DNA of 35,919 nucleotides, taken from assembly GCA_046262995.1 (NCBI GenBank), contig JBHELQ010000023.1:1-35919 (forward strand). The letters run 5' to 3'. Both the position numbers and the translations under genes were made by a program. The notes beneath the pieces were generated by a model. The model was not told the origin of the DNA. It saw nothing but the letters and a program-made list of their open reading frames with translations, and ran no database searches. Shown piece after piece: positions 7,550 through 16,041 of the stretch. Each line of letters begins with the position of its first letter. Position 1 is the stretch's first letter. Origin of the DNA: JBHELQ01 sp046262995. Its GTDB lineage: Bacteria > Actinomycetota > Thermoleophilia > Solirubrobacterales > Thermoleophilaceae.

Positions 7550-8980
7550 CTAGCCGGACACCCGTGCCAGCTCGGGCTCGCGATCGGCTCGCCGCCCCGC
7601 GACCCGGCGTCCGGGTATCGCGAGCGCGAGCGCGAACGCCGCGGCGACCCCGACCGCCGACAGGAGGAACGCCGTGGTGAAGCCCGACTCCTCGGGCAGC
7701 CCCCCGGCCGCCATGTGACCGGCGACGATGCTCGCCGCGATCTGGCCTCCGAGCGAGCCGCCGATCGTCCGCATGATCGTGTTCATCCCGGTGGCCACCC
7801 CGGTCTGTCGCTGGTCCACGGCGTCGACGATCAGGTTGGCCATCGACGCGAAGGCGAAGCCGATGCCCAGGCCGAGCACCGCCGCGCCCAGGTAGATCGG
7901 CCAGCGCTGGGAGTGCACGAGCGCGATGAAGACGAAGCTGAGGGCGGCCGCGCCAGTGCCGATCAGGAGCGGGAGCTTGGAGCCCACGCGGCCGCCGAGC
8001 CAGCCCGCCAGCGGCCCCGCGACCAGCATCACCACCGCGGAGGGCATCAGGAACATGCCCGCCTCCGTGACCGAGGAGCCGAAGCCGAAGCCGGCGGCGG
8101 ACGGGACCTGCACGAACTGCGGGATCAGGATGAACGAGCCGAACATGCCGAACCCGACGAGCATCGCGGTCAGGTTTGTGGTCAGGATCGCCCGCCTGCG
8201 CATCATGCGCATGTCCACGAGCGGCTGCGGGTGGCGCCACTCATAGGCGACCCAGGCCGCCAGGTCGGCGGCGGCCAGGCAGAACAGGCCGATCACCCGG
8301 CCGGAGCCCCAGCCCCAGGCATTGCCCTGGCTGACCCCGACCAGCAGAGCCACGAGACCCGCCGACAGCAGGGCGGCCCCGAGCCAGTCGATGCGGGCCG
8401 GGCTCTTGACCGGGGACTCGGGCACGAAGAGCTGCGTCGCCACGATCGCCACGGCGACGAAGATCAGCCCGAGCCAGAAGATCCACTCGTAGGCCAGGTT
8501 GTCGACGATCACGCCGCTGAGCACGAGGCCCGCGCCGCCGCCGATCCCGAATGTCGCGCTGATCAGGCCGATGCCGGTGGAGACCCGCTCGCGCGGGAAC
8601 TCGTCGCGGATGATGCCGAAGGAGAGCGGGAACACGGCGCCGCCCACGCCCTGGATGGCGCGCCCTGCGATCAGGACGGCGATCGAGTGGGACAACGCCG
8701 AGACGAGCGATCCCAGCCCGAAGACGGCGAGGGTCGCCACCAGCATGCGCTCCTTCCCGAACATGTCGCCCAGCCGCCCGAAGACGGGGGTCGCGACCGA
8801 AGCCGTGAGCAGGTAGGCGGTCAGCACGAAGGTGACCGAGGTGGCCGAGGTGTGGAGCTGGCGCTGGATCTCCGGCAGGGCGGGGATCACGAGCGTCTGG
8901 GACAGGGCATACGCCAGCGCGCCCGTGACGAGCACACCCAGCGTCAGGCCGTAGTGCTGGCGCTCGTCCGGCGCCGGCAT
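7550..8980 (-). CDS. MFS drug exporter, DHA2 (EmrB/QacA-like) family
   Basis: The 476-residue protein has the length and hydrophobic pattern of the 14-helix DHA2 family. The MFS motif A is present between helices 2 and 3 (GRLGDMFGKERML), and a glycine-rich motif C-like segment (GIGGGAGLVLSG) lies in helix 5. It should export a lipophilic or cationic compound in exchange for protons. Its ATG at 8980 shares one base with the TGA of the MarR gene (TGATG), so the two are translationally coupled. Regulator-plus-pump pairs of this kind are normally induced by the pump substrate, which binds MarR. The substrate is unknown. Confidence 0.92.
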   Translation of the reverse strand: MPAPDERQHYGLTLGVLVTGALAYALSQTLVIPALPEIQRQLHTSATSVTFVLTAYLLTASVATPVFGRLGDMFGKERMLVATLAVFGLGSLVSALSHSIAVLIAGRAIQGVGGAVFPLSFGIIRDEFPRERVSTGIGLISATFGIGGGAGLVLSGVIVDNLAYEWIFWLGLIFVAVAIVATQLFVPESPVKSPARIDWLGAALLSAGLVALLVGVSQGNAWGWGSGRVIGLFCLAAADLAAWVAYEWRHPQPLVDMRMMRRRAILTTNLTAMLVGFGMFGSFILIPQFVQVPSAAGFGFGSSVTEAGMFLMPSAVVMLVAGPLAGWLGGRVGSKLPLLIGTGAAALSFVFIALVHSQRWPIYLGAAVLGLGIGFAFASMANLIVDAVDQRQTGVATGMNTIMRTIGGSLGGQIAASIVAGHMAAGGLPEESGFTTAFLLSAVGVAAAFALALAIPGRRVAGRRADREPELARVSG

Positions 8981-9441
8981 CAGAGGTCCTCGATCGCCTG
9001 GGCCAGGCGCCGCAGCAGGCGCTCGACCTGAACGCGCTCCGGCTCGTCGAGCGAGTCGTAGAGCGCCCGGCGCTTCTCCGAGATCAGCGCCCGCTTGCGC
9101 TCGAGCAGACGCCGGCCCTTTCGCGTCAGGTGAACGGCGACGACGCGGCGGTCGTCGCTCGAGTGGCGCCGCTCGACGACTCCGGCGCGCTCGAGCGAGT
9201 CCAGCATCCGGGTCGCCGTGGGATGCGACATCTCCGCGGCGGCCGCGAGCTCCCCGACGGGGGTCCCGGGCGTCTCGCCGAGCGCGACGAGCAGCTGGAA
9301 CTGGGGGATGGTCAGCTCGCCGCCGGGCTCGCGCGCGGCGCGCGCCCTGGCGCGCCGGATGGCCGCGAAGAAGTCGTCCCAGGCGGCGTCGAACTCGGCC
9401 GGGGCCGCTCCTGTCTCGATCGTCGCGTCAGCTTCTCGCAC
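8980..9441 (-). CDS. MarR family transcriptional regulator
   Basis: The 153-residue protein is a standard MarR winged helix: a dimerisation helix (DAAWDDFFAAIRRARARA), the recognition segment VGELAAAAEMSHPTATRMLDSLERAGVVERR, and the wing with DDRRVVAVHLTRKGRRLL. The DDRR wing motif is diagnostic. It is expected to repress its own operon, including the MFS pump whose start overlaps its stop. The GTG at 9441 is the only plausible start; no Shine-Dalgarno is seen, and a TAGCCT a few bases upstream on the minus strand would make the mRNA nearly leaderless. An AT-rich near-palindrome directly abuts the start. Confidence 0.93.
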   Translation of the reverse strand: MREADATIETGAAPAEFDAAWDDFFAAIRRARARAAREPGGELTIPQFQLLVALGETPGTPVGELAAAAEMSHPTATRMLDSLERAGVVERRHSSDDRRVVAVHLTRKGRRLLERKRALISEKRRALYDSLDEPERVQVERLLRRLAQAIEDL

Positions 9442-9462
9442 ATCTTTAGGCTAGCAAAAGAT
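9442..9462. promoter_or_regulatory. putative MarR operator/promoter
   Basis: ATCTTT (9442-9447) and AAAGAT (9457-9462) form an inverted repeat around a 9-bp centre containing GCTAGC; 7 of 10 symmetric pairs match. It lies immediately before the MarR start codon in the most AT-rich patch of the area, and is followed by TTAGC..GCTTAA (9462-9475), another imperfect dyad. The size and position fit autoregulation by MarR. This is seen in sequence; binding is inferred. Confidence 0.45.
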
Positions 9463-9477
9463 TAGCTATGCTTAACT

Positions 9478-9506
9478 CCTCCTCGACGGCGTCCCGATCG
9501 AGGAGG
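9478..9506 (+). other. 9-bp perfect inverted repeat enclosing a ribosome-binding-like sequence
   Basis: CCTCCTCGA (9478-9486) and TCGAGGAGG (9498-9506) are perfectly complementary with an 11-base loop. The right arm contains GAGGAGG six bases before a TTG at 9513 that opens a Ser/Arg-rich frame running into the antisense of the M3 peptidase gene. The rest of 9507-9616 shows nothing recognisable. It could be a leftover of a lost divergent gene, or a weak terminator for the peptidase gene on the other strand. Confidence 0.35.
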
Positions 9507-9616
9507 TTCACCTTGAGCAGCCGATCAGAAGCCGCTACCACGCCCAGCCGCAGCGCCGCTCGCTCGGGGCGGGCCTACGAGGGACTTGTCGCGACCTTGC
9601 TCCGGCAGGCGCGCCG

Positions 9617-11389
9617 TCAGCCCGCGGCCAGGCTCTCGGCCTCCTCCAGACGGCGCTCGACCAGGTCCAGGCCGGCGACCCAGAAGCCCGGGTCGCTCAG
9701 GTCCACGCCCACGATCCGGCCGAGCTCCTCCGGCGGGCGAGAGCCGCCGGCGCGGAGCAGCTCGAGGTAGGACGGCACGAAGCCGGGCCCTTCCTCCTCG
9801 TAGCGGCGGTAGACCGACAGGGCGAGCAGGTGGCCGTAGGCATACGCGTAGACGTAGCCCGGCGCGTCCACGAAGTGCCAGACGTAGGACCACCACTGCC
9901 CGTAGTCGTCGTCGAGCACCACGGAGTCGCCGAGCAGCTCGGACTGGGTCTCGAGCCACAGCTCCGCGAAGCGGGGGACCGACAGCTCGCCGCCCTCGCG
10001 GCGCTCCGAGTGGATGGCGTTCTCGAAGCGGTTCATCGCCACCTGGCGGAAGATCGCCGCCACGACGCCGTCGAGTGACTGCGCCAGCAGACTCAGCCGG
10101 GCCGCCGCGTCGGCGGAGCGCTCGAGCAGTCGCTCCAGCACGATCGTCTCGCCGAAGATCGAGGCGGTCTCGGAGACCGTGAGCGGAGTGGTGTGGTGGT
10201 ACACGCCCTGCGGGCGGGCCAGCGACTGGTGCACCCCGTGGCCGAGCTCGTGCGCCAGGGTCAGCACGTCCGTGGCTCGGGCCGTGTAGTTGAGCATCAC
10301 GTAGGGGTGGGCGGATGGCACCGTGGAGGCGCTGAAGGCGCCGCCGCGCTTGCCGGGCCGGGGCGGAGCGTCGACGAAGCCGTCCTCGAAGAAGGCGCCG
10401 GCGACCTCGCCGAGCTCCGGCGAGAACTCGCCGTAGCACTCGAGCACCAGCGAGCGCGCCTCGTCGAAGCCGATCCGCTCCTCGCTCTGGCCGATCGGCG
10501 CCATGCGGTCGTACCACGAGAGCCGCTCGAGCCCGAGCAGGCGCGACTTCAGCCGGTACCAGCGCCGCGCCAGCTCGTAGCGGGAGCGCACGGCCTCGAT
10601 CAACGCTTCGACGGACTCGTCGCTGGCCTCGTTGGCCAGGTTGCGGGCGGCGAGCCAGTGGGGGTAGGAGCGCAGGCGGTCGCGCGTCGCCTTGTCGTGG
10701 AGCAGCGAGTTCATGACGAAGGAGCGCCAACGCAGGTCCGGTCGCAGCGACCCGGTGACCGCGGCGGCAGCCTCCGAGCGGCGGGAGCGGTCCGGGTCCT
10801 GCAGGCGGCTCAGCGCCTCCTCGAGCGAGGACTCGCCTTCCGGAAGCTCCACCCGCAGCGCTGACACCTGCTCCGTGAACAGCCTGCGGAACGCGCCTGC
10901 GCCGCTCACCTCGAGCTCGGTCAGCACGCGCTCCTCCGGCTCGGACAACTGGTGCGGGCGGTAGCGGCGCATCATGCGCAGGTAGTGGCTGCAGAAGCCG
11001 AGCTCCTCGGCCGCGAGCAGCGGCTCGACGTGGTCGTCGGGTAGCGAGTTCCACTCGAGCTCGAAGAACAGGAGCTCCGTCTCGATCGCCGCTCCGCGCT
11101 CGCGCGTTGCTTGCAGCAGCGCGCCGCGCTCGGGATCCTCGGTGTCCAGCGAGAACCACAATGAGGCGTACGAGCCCGCGCGCCCGACGCGGTCCCAGAT
11201 CGCCTCGAGCTCCCGCATGGCGGTCGCCACGCCGCGCGCGTCGAGCTCGCCGAGCTTGCCCCGCCGGCTGCGGGCGAAGGCGCGGGCCCCTTCGAGGGCC
11301 TGCTCGAGCAGGTCGTCCACCGTCGTGCCGTCGAGCAACGGCTCGAGCTGCCAGCGAGTCGTTTCGAGCGCCCGGTCCTCGGTGATCAT
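9617..11389 (-). CDS. pepF: M3 family oligoendopeptidase (PepF-like)
   Basis: Read from the ATG at 11389, the product is 590 residues, the usual size for oligoendopeptidase F. The zinc site is intact: H380-E381-x-x-H384 in TLAHELGHGVHQ, with the third ligand glutamate in SETASIFGE about 25 residues on. The nearby YVMLNYTARATDVLTLAHE and the C-terminal DAPGYVYAYAYGHLLAL are also typical of M3B. These cytoplasmic metallopeptidases cut short peptides. The open frame extends further upstream, but that part lies antisense to the SDR gene and is not conserved-looking. No good ribosome site precedes 11389, and only 18 bp separate it from the divergent SDR start, so its promoter must lie within the neighbour. 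Confidence 0.9.
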   Translation of the reverse strand: MITEDRALETTRWQLEPLLDGTTVDDLLEQALEGARAFARSRRGKLGELDARGVATAMRELEAIWDRVGRAGSYASLWFSLDTEDPERGALLQATRERGAAIETELLFFELEWNSLPDDHVEPLLAAEELGFCSHYLRMMRRYRPHQLSEPEERVLTELEVSGAGAFRRLFTEQVSALRVELPEGESSLEEALSRLQDPDRSRRSEAAAAVTGSLRPDLRWRSFVMNSLLHDKATRDRLRSYPHWLAARNLANEASDESVEALIEAVRSRYELARRWYRLKSRLLGLERLSWYDRMAPIGQSEERIGFDEARSLVLECYGEFSPELGEVAGAFFEDGFVDAPPRPGKRGGAFSASTVPSAHPYVMLNYTARATDVLTLAHELGHGVHQSLARPQGVYHHTTPLTVSETASIFGETIVLERLLERSADAAARLSLLAQSLDGVVAAIFRQVAMNRFENAIHSERREGGELSVPRFAELWLETQSELLGDSVVLDDDYGQWWSYVWHFVDAPGYVYAYAYGHLLALSVYRRYEEEGPGFVPSYLELLRAGGSRPPEELGRIVGVDLSDPGFWVAGLDLVERRLEEAESLAAG

Positions 11390-11407
11390 GGCCAAGACGA
11401 TAAGGCC

Positions 11408-12187
11408 ATGAAGACGATCCTCATCACCGGCTCCACGGACGGCCTCGGCCGCGAGACCGCGCGAGCGCTCGCGGGTCGCGGCGAGCAGGTGCTGGCGCAC
11501 GGCCGGAACCCGGAGAAGGTCGAGCGGACGGCCGAGGAGCTGGGCGCCGCAGGGAGCTACACGGCGGACCTGTCGTCGCTTGCCGAGGTCCGGCGGCTGG
11601 CCGAGGAGGTGGAGCGCGACCACGACCGCCTGGACGTGCTGGTCAACAACGCCGGCATCATCTCCCTGGAGCGCAGGGAGAGCGACGACGGGTACGAGCT
11701 CGGGTTCGCCGTCAACTACCTGGCCGGCTTCCTGCTGACGGCCGAGCTGATGCCGCTGCTTCGCGCCGCGGCGCCGGGCCGCGTCGTGAACGTGGCGTCC
11801 GTGGGGCAGCGGCCGATCGACTTCGACGACGTGATGCTCGAGCGCGACTACGACGCCATGCGCTCCTACTCGCAGAGCAAGCTCGCCCAGATCATGCACG
11901 CCTTCGAGCTGGCCGAGCGGGTGCCCGCGGCCGAGGTCACCGCCGCCGCGCTCCACCCGGCCACCCTGATGGACACGAACATGGTGCGCGGCGCGGGCGG
12001 CACGGGGAGGACCACTGTGGACGAGGGCGTCGAGTCGACGCTGCACGCGATCGACGACAGCGCGACCGGCAGCTACTTCGACCGCCTGGAGCCCGCCCAG
12101 CCACACCCGCAGGCATACGACGCCGCGGCGCGCCGCCGCCTGTGGGAGCTCAGCGAGGAGCTGACCGGCGCGCGTGTGCCCGTATGA
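11408..12187 (+). CDS. short-chain dehydrogenase/reductase (SDR)
   Basis: The 259-residue protein has the classical SDR set: cofactor loop TGSTDGLG (7-14), NNAG (80-83), catalytic S131, Y154 and K158 (YSQSK). After the TGxxxGxG loop, a basic residue (HGRNPEK, R33) suggests NADP(H). The inserted segment around residues 135-150 and the overall layout resemble the retinol dehydrogenase/WW-oxidoreductase branch. It will oxidise or reduce a carbonyl/alcohol of unknown identity. The ATG at 11408 has AAGG five bases upstream. It is divergent from the oligopeptidase gene and 81 bp upstream of the acyl-CoA synthetase. Confidence 0.92.
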   Translation: MKTILITGSTDGLGRETARALAGRGEQVLAHGRNPEKVERTAEELGAAGSYTADLSSLAEVRRLAEEVERDHDRLDVLVNNAGIISLERRESDDGYELGFAVNYLAGFLLTAELMPLLRAAAPGRVVNVASVGQRPIDFDDVMLERDYDAMRSYSQSKLAQIMHAFELAERVPAAEVTAAALHPATLMDTNMVRGAGGTGRTTVDEGVESTLHAIDDSATGSYFDRLEPAQPHPQAYDAAARRRLWELSEELTGARVPV

Positions 12188-12192
12188 CCCGG

Positions 12193-12222
12193 TTGCGGCC
12201 GGGTGGGTGCGGGGAGTACCTT
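12193..12222 (+). promoter_or_regulatory. possible promoter of the acyl-CoA synthetase operon
   Basis: TTGCGG (12193-12198) and TACCTT (12217-12222) are separated by 18 bp, an acceptable -35/-10 pair for a housekeeping sigma factor. They lie 47-76 bp before the ATG at 12269, which has its own GGAGG. Only sequence similarity supports this. Confidence 0.35.
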
Positions 12223-12268
12223 CGCCCGTGCACGGATGCCGAAACAGCTTTGACGGGAGGAATTCACG

Positions 12269-13837
12269 ATGACTGACGAGACCCGGGGCGCCACCGCCCA
12301 GGCCGGCGCGCTGCGCGAGCAGGCCTTCGACATGAGCGGGATCGAGCGCGGCGACGACGGCATCGCCCGTTACGTGGACCGGCCGTCCTCGCTGGTGGCG
12401 ATGCTCAGGGCGACGGTCGAGCGCAAGGCCGACTCGGAGGCGATCGTCGAGCTCGGCGGCGAGCGCCTGAGCTACTCGGAGCTGTGGGAGCGCTCCGCGC
12501 AGGTGGCCGGCGGCTTGCGCGCGGACGGCATCGAGCGCGGCGACCGGGTGGCAATCCAGCTACCGAACGGGGTGGACTGGTGCCTGGCGTTCTTCGGCTC
12601 GCTCATGGCGGGCGTCGTGGTGGTGCCGGTGAATATCCGCTTCTCCGAGTCGGAGATCGACTACGTCCTGAAGGACTCGGGCTCCAAGTTCAGCTTCGAG
12701 GCCGGCCGGCCGCTGCCGGACGGCCAGGCGTTCGCCGCCGACGACCTCGAGCCGGACGACCTGGCGGCGATCTTCTACACGAGCGGCACGACCGGCTTCC
12801 CCAAGGGCGCGACGATCAGCCACGCCAACTTCCTTGCCAATACGGAGACGGCGCGCCGCGTGGTCGACCTCCCGCGCGACGGCGACTTCCGCGCCCTGGT
12901 TTCCGTGCCGCTCTTCCACGTGACCGGCTGCAACAGCCAGCTGCTCCCTGGCTGTGAGCTCGGTGGCTGCACGGTGATCATGCCGGCCTTCGAGGTGCAG
13001 GCGTTCCTGCGCGCGATCGAGGACGAGCGGATCGACCTGCTCACGTCGGTGCCGGCGATCTACTGGCTCGCGATGAACCAGGAGAACTTCGGCGAGCTCG
13101 ACACGAGCGGCGTGCGCTGGCTGACCTACGGCGGCGCCCCGATCGCCCCCGAGCTGGTGCGCCGGATCATGGAGGGCTTCCCGAACGCGCGCGTGGGCAA
13201 CGGCTTCGGCCTGACGGAGTGCTCCTCGATCGCCACCTTCCTGCCCCACGAGCACGCCGAGTCGCGCCCGGAGAGCGTCGGTTTCGCCGCGCCTGTGGTG
13301 GACCTCGACGTGCTCGACGCCGACGCAGACAGCGGCGTCGGCGAGCTCCTGATCCGCGGGCCGAACGTGGTCAGCGGCTACTGGAACAAGGACGAGGAGT
13401 CAGCCGAGACGTTCGTCGACGGCTGGCTCCACTCGGGCGACATGGCGCGCATCGACGAGGAGGGCTTCGTCCAGATCGTCGACCGGGCCAAGGACATGGT
13501 CAACCGGGGCGGCGAGAACGTCTACTGCGTGGAGGTCGAGAACGCGCTCGGGGCGCACGAGGCCGTCTTCGAGGCGGCCGTGGTCGGCGTCCCCGACGAG
13601 GTGATGGGCGAGAAGGTCGGCGCCGTGGTGGTGCCCCGCCCCGGCAAGGAGATCGAGCTCGAGGAGCTGATCGGCTTCCTGCGCGGCGAGCTGGCCGACT
13701 TCAAGGTGCCGGAGTACGTGGTCATGCGCGGCGACGCGCTGCCGCGCAATCCGGGCGGCAAGATCGTGAAGCCCACGCTGCGCGACGAGGTGGACTGGAG
13801 CGACGCGAAGGTGCCGAAAGGGCGCTTCCGCAGGTGA
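12269..13837 (+). CDS. AMP-forming acyl-CoA synthetase (class I adenylating enzyme)
   Basis: This 522-residue enzyme shows the adenylation motifs in order: the P-loop-like TSGTTGFPKG from about residue 171, NGFGLTECS, the WLHSGDMARIDEEGF motif binding the ribose, VDRAKDMVNRGGENVY, and the catalytic lysine segment PRNPGGKIVK near the C-terminus. It activates a carboxylic acid with ATP and joins it to CoA. Chain length cannot be read from the sequence. The region between the N-domain and the P-loop (about residues 135-165) is shorter than in most relatives but keeps the frame. The start has GGAGG eight bases upstream. Its stop overlaps the hydrolase start by four bases, so the two products are made together. 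Confidence 0.92.
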   Translation: MTDETRGATAQAGALREQAFDMSGIERGDDGIARYVDRPSSLVAMLRATVERKADSEAIVELGGERLSYSELWERSAQVAGGLRADGIERGDRVAIQLPNGVDWCLAFFGSLMAGVVVVPVNIRFSESEIDYVLKDSGSKFSFEAGRPLPDGQAFAADDLEPDDLAAIFYTSGTTGFPKGATISHANFLANTETARRVVDLPRDGDFRALVSVPLFHVTGCNSQLLPGCELGGCTVIMPAFEVQAFLRAIEDERIDLLTSVPAIYWLAMNQENFGELDTSGVRWLTYGGAPIAPELVRRIMEGFPNARVGNGFGLTECSSIATFLPHEHAESRPESVGFAAPVVDLDVLDADADSGVGELLIRGPNVVSGYWNKDEESAETFVDGWLHSGDMARIDEEGFVQIVDRAKDMVNRGGENVYCVEVENALGAHEAVFEAAVVGVPDEVMGEKVGAVVVPRPGKEIELEELIGFLRGELADFKVPEYVVMRGDALPRNPGGKIVKPTLRDEVDWSDAKVPKGRFRR

Positions 13838-14748
13838 GCGTCGAGCGCGCCAGCGCGGGCGAGGTCGAGCTCGCCTATGAGACCTTCGGCAACCGGGAGG
13901 ACCTTCCGCTGCTGCTCGTGATGGGGCTGGCGACCCAGATGCTCGGGTGGCAGGAGGACTTCTGCCGCGGCCTCGCGGACCGCGGCCTGTTCGTGATCCG
14001 CTTCGACAACCGCGACATCGGCCTCTCCACGCACCTCGACGACTCCCCGCCCGGCGACGTCGTGGCGGCGTTCGGCGGAGACACCTCGTCGGCCGCGTAC
14101 ACGCTCTCCGACATGGCGCGCGACACGGTCGGGTTGATGGACGCGCTGGGCCTGGACGGCGTGCACCTGGTGGGCGCGTCGATGGGCGGGATGATCGCCC
14201 AGACGGTGGCGATCGAGCACCCCGAGCGCGTACGCAGCCTGACCTCGATCATGTCGCGCACCGGCGAGGAGGGCGTCGGCGACGCGACCGAGGAGGCCAC
14301 GCAGGTGCTGCTCCGCCCGCCGGCCGGCAACCGCGAGGAGGCGATCGAGGGCACGCTGGCCACTTACCGCGTGATCGGCTCGCCCGGGTTCGAGCTCGAC
14401 GAGCCGGCGCTGCGCGAGCGCGCGGCGCTCTCGTACGACCGCGCATACGACCCGGCGGGCATCTCGCGCCAGCTGGTCGCCATCGCCGCGTCGGGCGACC
14501 GCACCGAGGGGCTGAAGCGGCTCGACGTCCCGACCCTCGTGATCCACGGCGCCGAGGACCCGCTGATCCAGGTGAGCGGCGGTCGCGCGACGGCGGAAGC
14601 GGTGCCGGGAGCGGAGCTGGTCGTCTTCGACGGCATGGGCCACGACGTCCCGCGCGCGCTGTGGCCCGAGATCACCGACCGCATCGCCTCGCTCGTCGAG
14701 CGCGGGGAATCGCTCCGGCAGGACGCCGCCGGCGCGCGCGCCGGCTGA
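13834..14748 (+). CDS. alpha/beta-fold hydrolase
   Basis: The GTG at 13834 overlaps the TGA of the acyl-CoA synthetase (GTGA), giving a 304-residue protein; the frame is open much further upstream but that is only a shadow inside the synthetase. The alpha/beta hydrolase triad is present: nucleophile S116 in GASMGG, D242 in HGAEDPL, and H270 in GMGHD. The RFDNRDIGLST segment is typical of the branch that includes aclacinomycin methylesterases and related esterases. Coupling to a CoA ligase suggests it makes the acid that the ligase activates, for example by ester hydrolysis. That pairing is inferred. Confidence 0.88.
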   Translation: MSVERASAGEVELAYETFGNREDLPLLLVMGLATQMLGWQEDFCRGLADRGLFVIRFDNRDIGLSTHLDDSPPGDVVAAFGGDTSSAAYTLSDMARDTVGLMDALGLDGVHLVGASMGGMIAQTVAIEHPERVRSLTSIMSRTGEEGVGDATEEATQVLLRPPAGNREEAIEGTLATYRVIGSPGFELDEPALRERAALSYDRAYDPAGISRQLVAIAASGDRTEGLKRLDVPTLVIHGAEDPLIQVSGGRATAEAVPGAELVVFDGMGHDVPRALWPEITDRIASLVERGESLRQDAAGARAG

Positions 14749-14753
14749 CGCTC

Positions 14754-15668
14754 CTAGGCCGCGGCTGGAATGTGCTCTTCGGCGCCCGGGCGCGCCCGGG
14801 GCTGCCGGGCCGCCCGCGTCGGCGCCGGGATCAGCGCGGCGGCCGCCACCACGAGCAGGAAGGCGAACGTGCGCACGGCCACCGCCCGCGCGTCGCTCCC
14901 GAGCGGATCGCCGAAGACGATGATCCCGGCCGGGATCGACGAGGCGTTGCCGGCGATCGACGTCACCGCGATCACCGGCACGGCCGGGCCGATCTGGAGC
15001 GAGCGCGCCGAGGCGAAGAAGGCGACGACGGCGCAGACGACGGCAATCGGCAGGTAGGGGCCCATCAGGACGTCCACCACGCTGGCGCCGTCGGCCTTGC
15101 CGGTGGCCGCCTTGACCGCGACGTGGGTGACGGTGAACAGCAGGCCGGCCGCCACCCCCAGGAACACGCCGAGCTGTGAGCGCATGCGCTGCACGCGGTG
15201 GCTCAGGATGAGGGCCGTCCCCGCGGCGACCAGCGTGGCCTCGAAGGCGACCATCGCCGGGACCGAGTAGTTCGATGAGGCCTGACCGGTGCGCGCCTCA
15301 CCGGTGAGCGCGAGCAGCGCCAGCCCCGTGGCCGCCAGCCCGACGCCGATCCACTGACGCCGTTCGATGCCGAAGCCGAAGAAGCGCTCGGCGATGACGG
15401 CCAGCAGCACGAGCCCCCCGGCCAGCACGGCCTGGACGAGCGACAGCGAGGTCATCCCCAGGGCGCCGACGTGGAAGAAGTAGGCGAGCGCCGCCATGCC
15501 GTAGCCGATCGACCACCATTTCTGGCGGAACAGGCCTCCGGCGGAGTGCAGCGGACGGCGGACGTCGACGTCGGGGGCATCGACTGCGCCGCGGTGGCGC
15601 ATGAGGAAGCCGACCTGGCTGACGAGGGCGGAGAGCCCGGCGAGCAGCAGTCCCAGCAGCAGCGTCAC
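14754..15668 (-). CDS. EamA/DMT-superfamily transporter
   Basis: From the GTG at 15668 the product is 304 residues, nearly all membrane helices (about nine or ten), the size of drug/metabolite transporters. It begins LLLGLLLAGLSALVSQVGFLMRHRG and has a DMT-like GMTSLSLVQAVLAGGLVLLAVIAERFFG segment. The earlier part of the open frame is Arg/Ser/Pro rich and antisense to other genes, so it is excluded. A charged C-terminal tail lies in the cytoplasm. It is convergent with the alpha/beta hydrolase (5 bp apart) and divergent from the small acidic gene. The substrate is unknown. Confidence 0.8.
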   Translation of the reverse strand: MTLLLGLLLAGLSALVSQVGFLMRHRGAVDAPDVDVRRPLHSAGGLFRQKWWSIGYGMAALAYFFHVGALGMTSLSLVQAVLAGGLVLLAVIAERFFGFGIERRQWIGVGLAATGLALLALTGEARTGQASSNYSVPAMVAFEATLVAAGTALILSHRVQRMRSQLGVFLGVAAGLLFTVTHVAVKAATGKADGASVVDVLMGPYLPIAVVCAVVAFFASARSLQIGPAVPVIAVTSIAGNASSIPAGIIVFGDPLGSDARAVAVRTFAFLLVVAAAALIPAPTRAARQPRARPGAEEHIPAAA

Positions 15669-15814
15669 GGCGTCTCGGCGCGCAGACCCCTCATCCCATG
15701 ACCTTGCCCGGAACCGCCCGGGCCGAACACGCCTTCCGAAGAATCTTCCGGGCGCTTGGCCGGGGCGGGCCCGGGTACTGGGCCGGCGACCACATCGACC
15801 ACGGGAGGACCGGC

Positions 15815-15988
15815 ATGGAGGACATCGAGCGCGCCAGCGAGGAGCCGCAGGAGCAGGACGGGGACCAGGAGGAGCTGACGGACCGCGAAGAGGGCGGTCC
15901 CACGAGCCCCGACGAGCCGAGTGAGGACGACGTGACCGGCGGGGGGCAGAGCCCCAAGCCGGAGGGCGGCTTCGACTCGCACGAGTAG
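15815..15988 (+). CDS. small acidic, probably disordered protein
   Basis: The frame could begin at 15698, but the ATG at 15815 has GGAGG six bases upstream and the earlier part has no such signal. The 57-residue product is rich in Glu, Asp, Gln, Gly, Ser and Pro (EEPQEQDGDQEELTDREE), with no hydrophobic segment, so it is predicted to be disordered. It lies alone in the 373-bp stretch between two minus-strand genes. I do not recognise it. The 146 bp before it (15669-15814) hold a small dyad, GAAGA-A-TCTTC, near 15740, and nothing else I can name. Confidence 0.6.
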   Translation: MEDIERASEEPQEQDGDQEELTDREEGGPTSPDEPSEDDVTGGGQSPKPEGGFDSHE

Positions 15989-16041
15989 CGGCGCCGGGCG
16001 GGCGCCGGGCGCGGCCGCGCGGCGGTCGCGCCCCGACTGGG

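Noticed and set aside
7715..9031. Plus-strand frame antisense to the MFS gene
   Set aside because: His/Asp/Gln-rich shadow; the minus-strand MFS has motif A.
9513..9770. TTG-started 85-residue frame after the GAGGAGG hairpin
   Set aside because: Mostly Ser/Arg/Pro and runs antisense into the M3 peptidase coding end; kept only as a finding about the site.
13219..13833. Upstream extension of the alpha/beta hydrolase frame
   Set aside because: Lies within the synthetase gene in another frame; hydrolase similarity starts only after 13834.
15698..15814. Longer N-terminus for the small acidic protein
   Set aside because: The ATG at 15815 has GGAGG at ideal spacing; the extension has no ribosome site and a different, Arg/Gly-rich composition.
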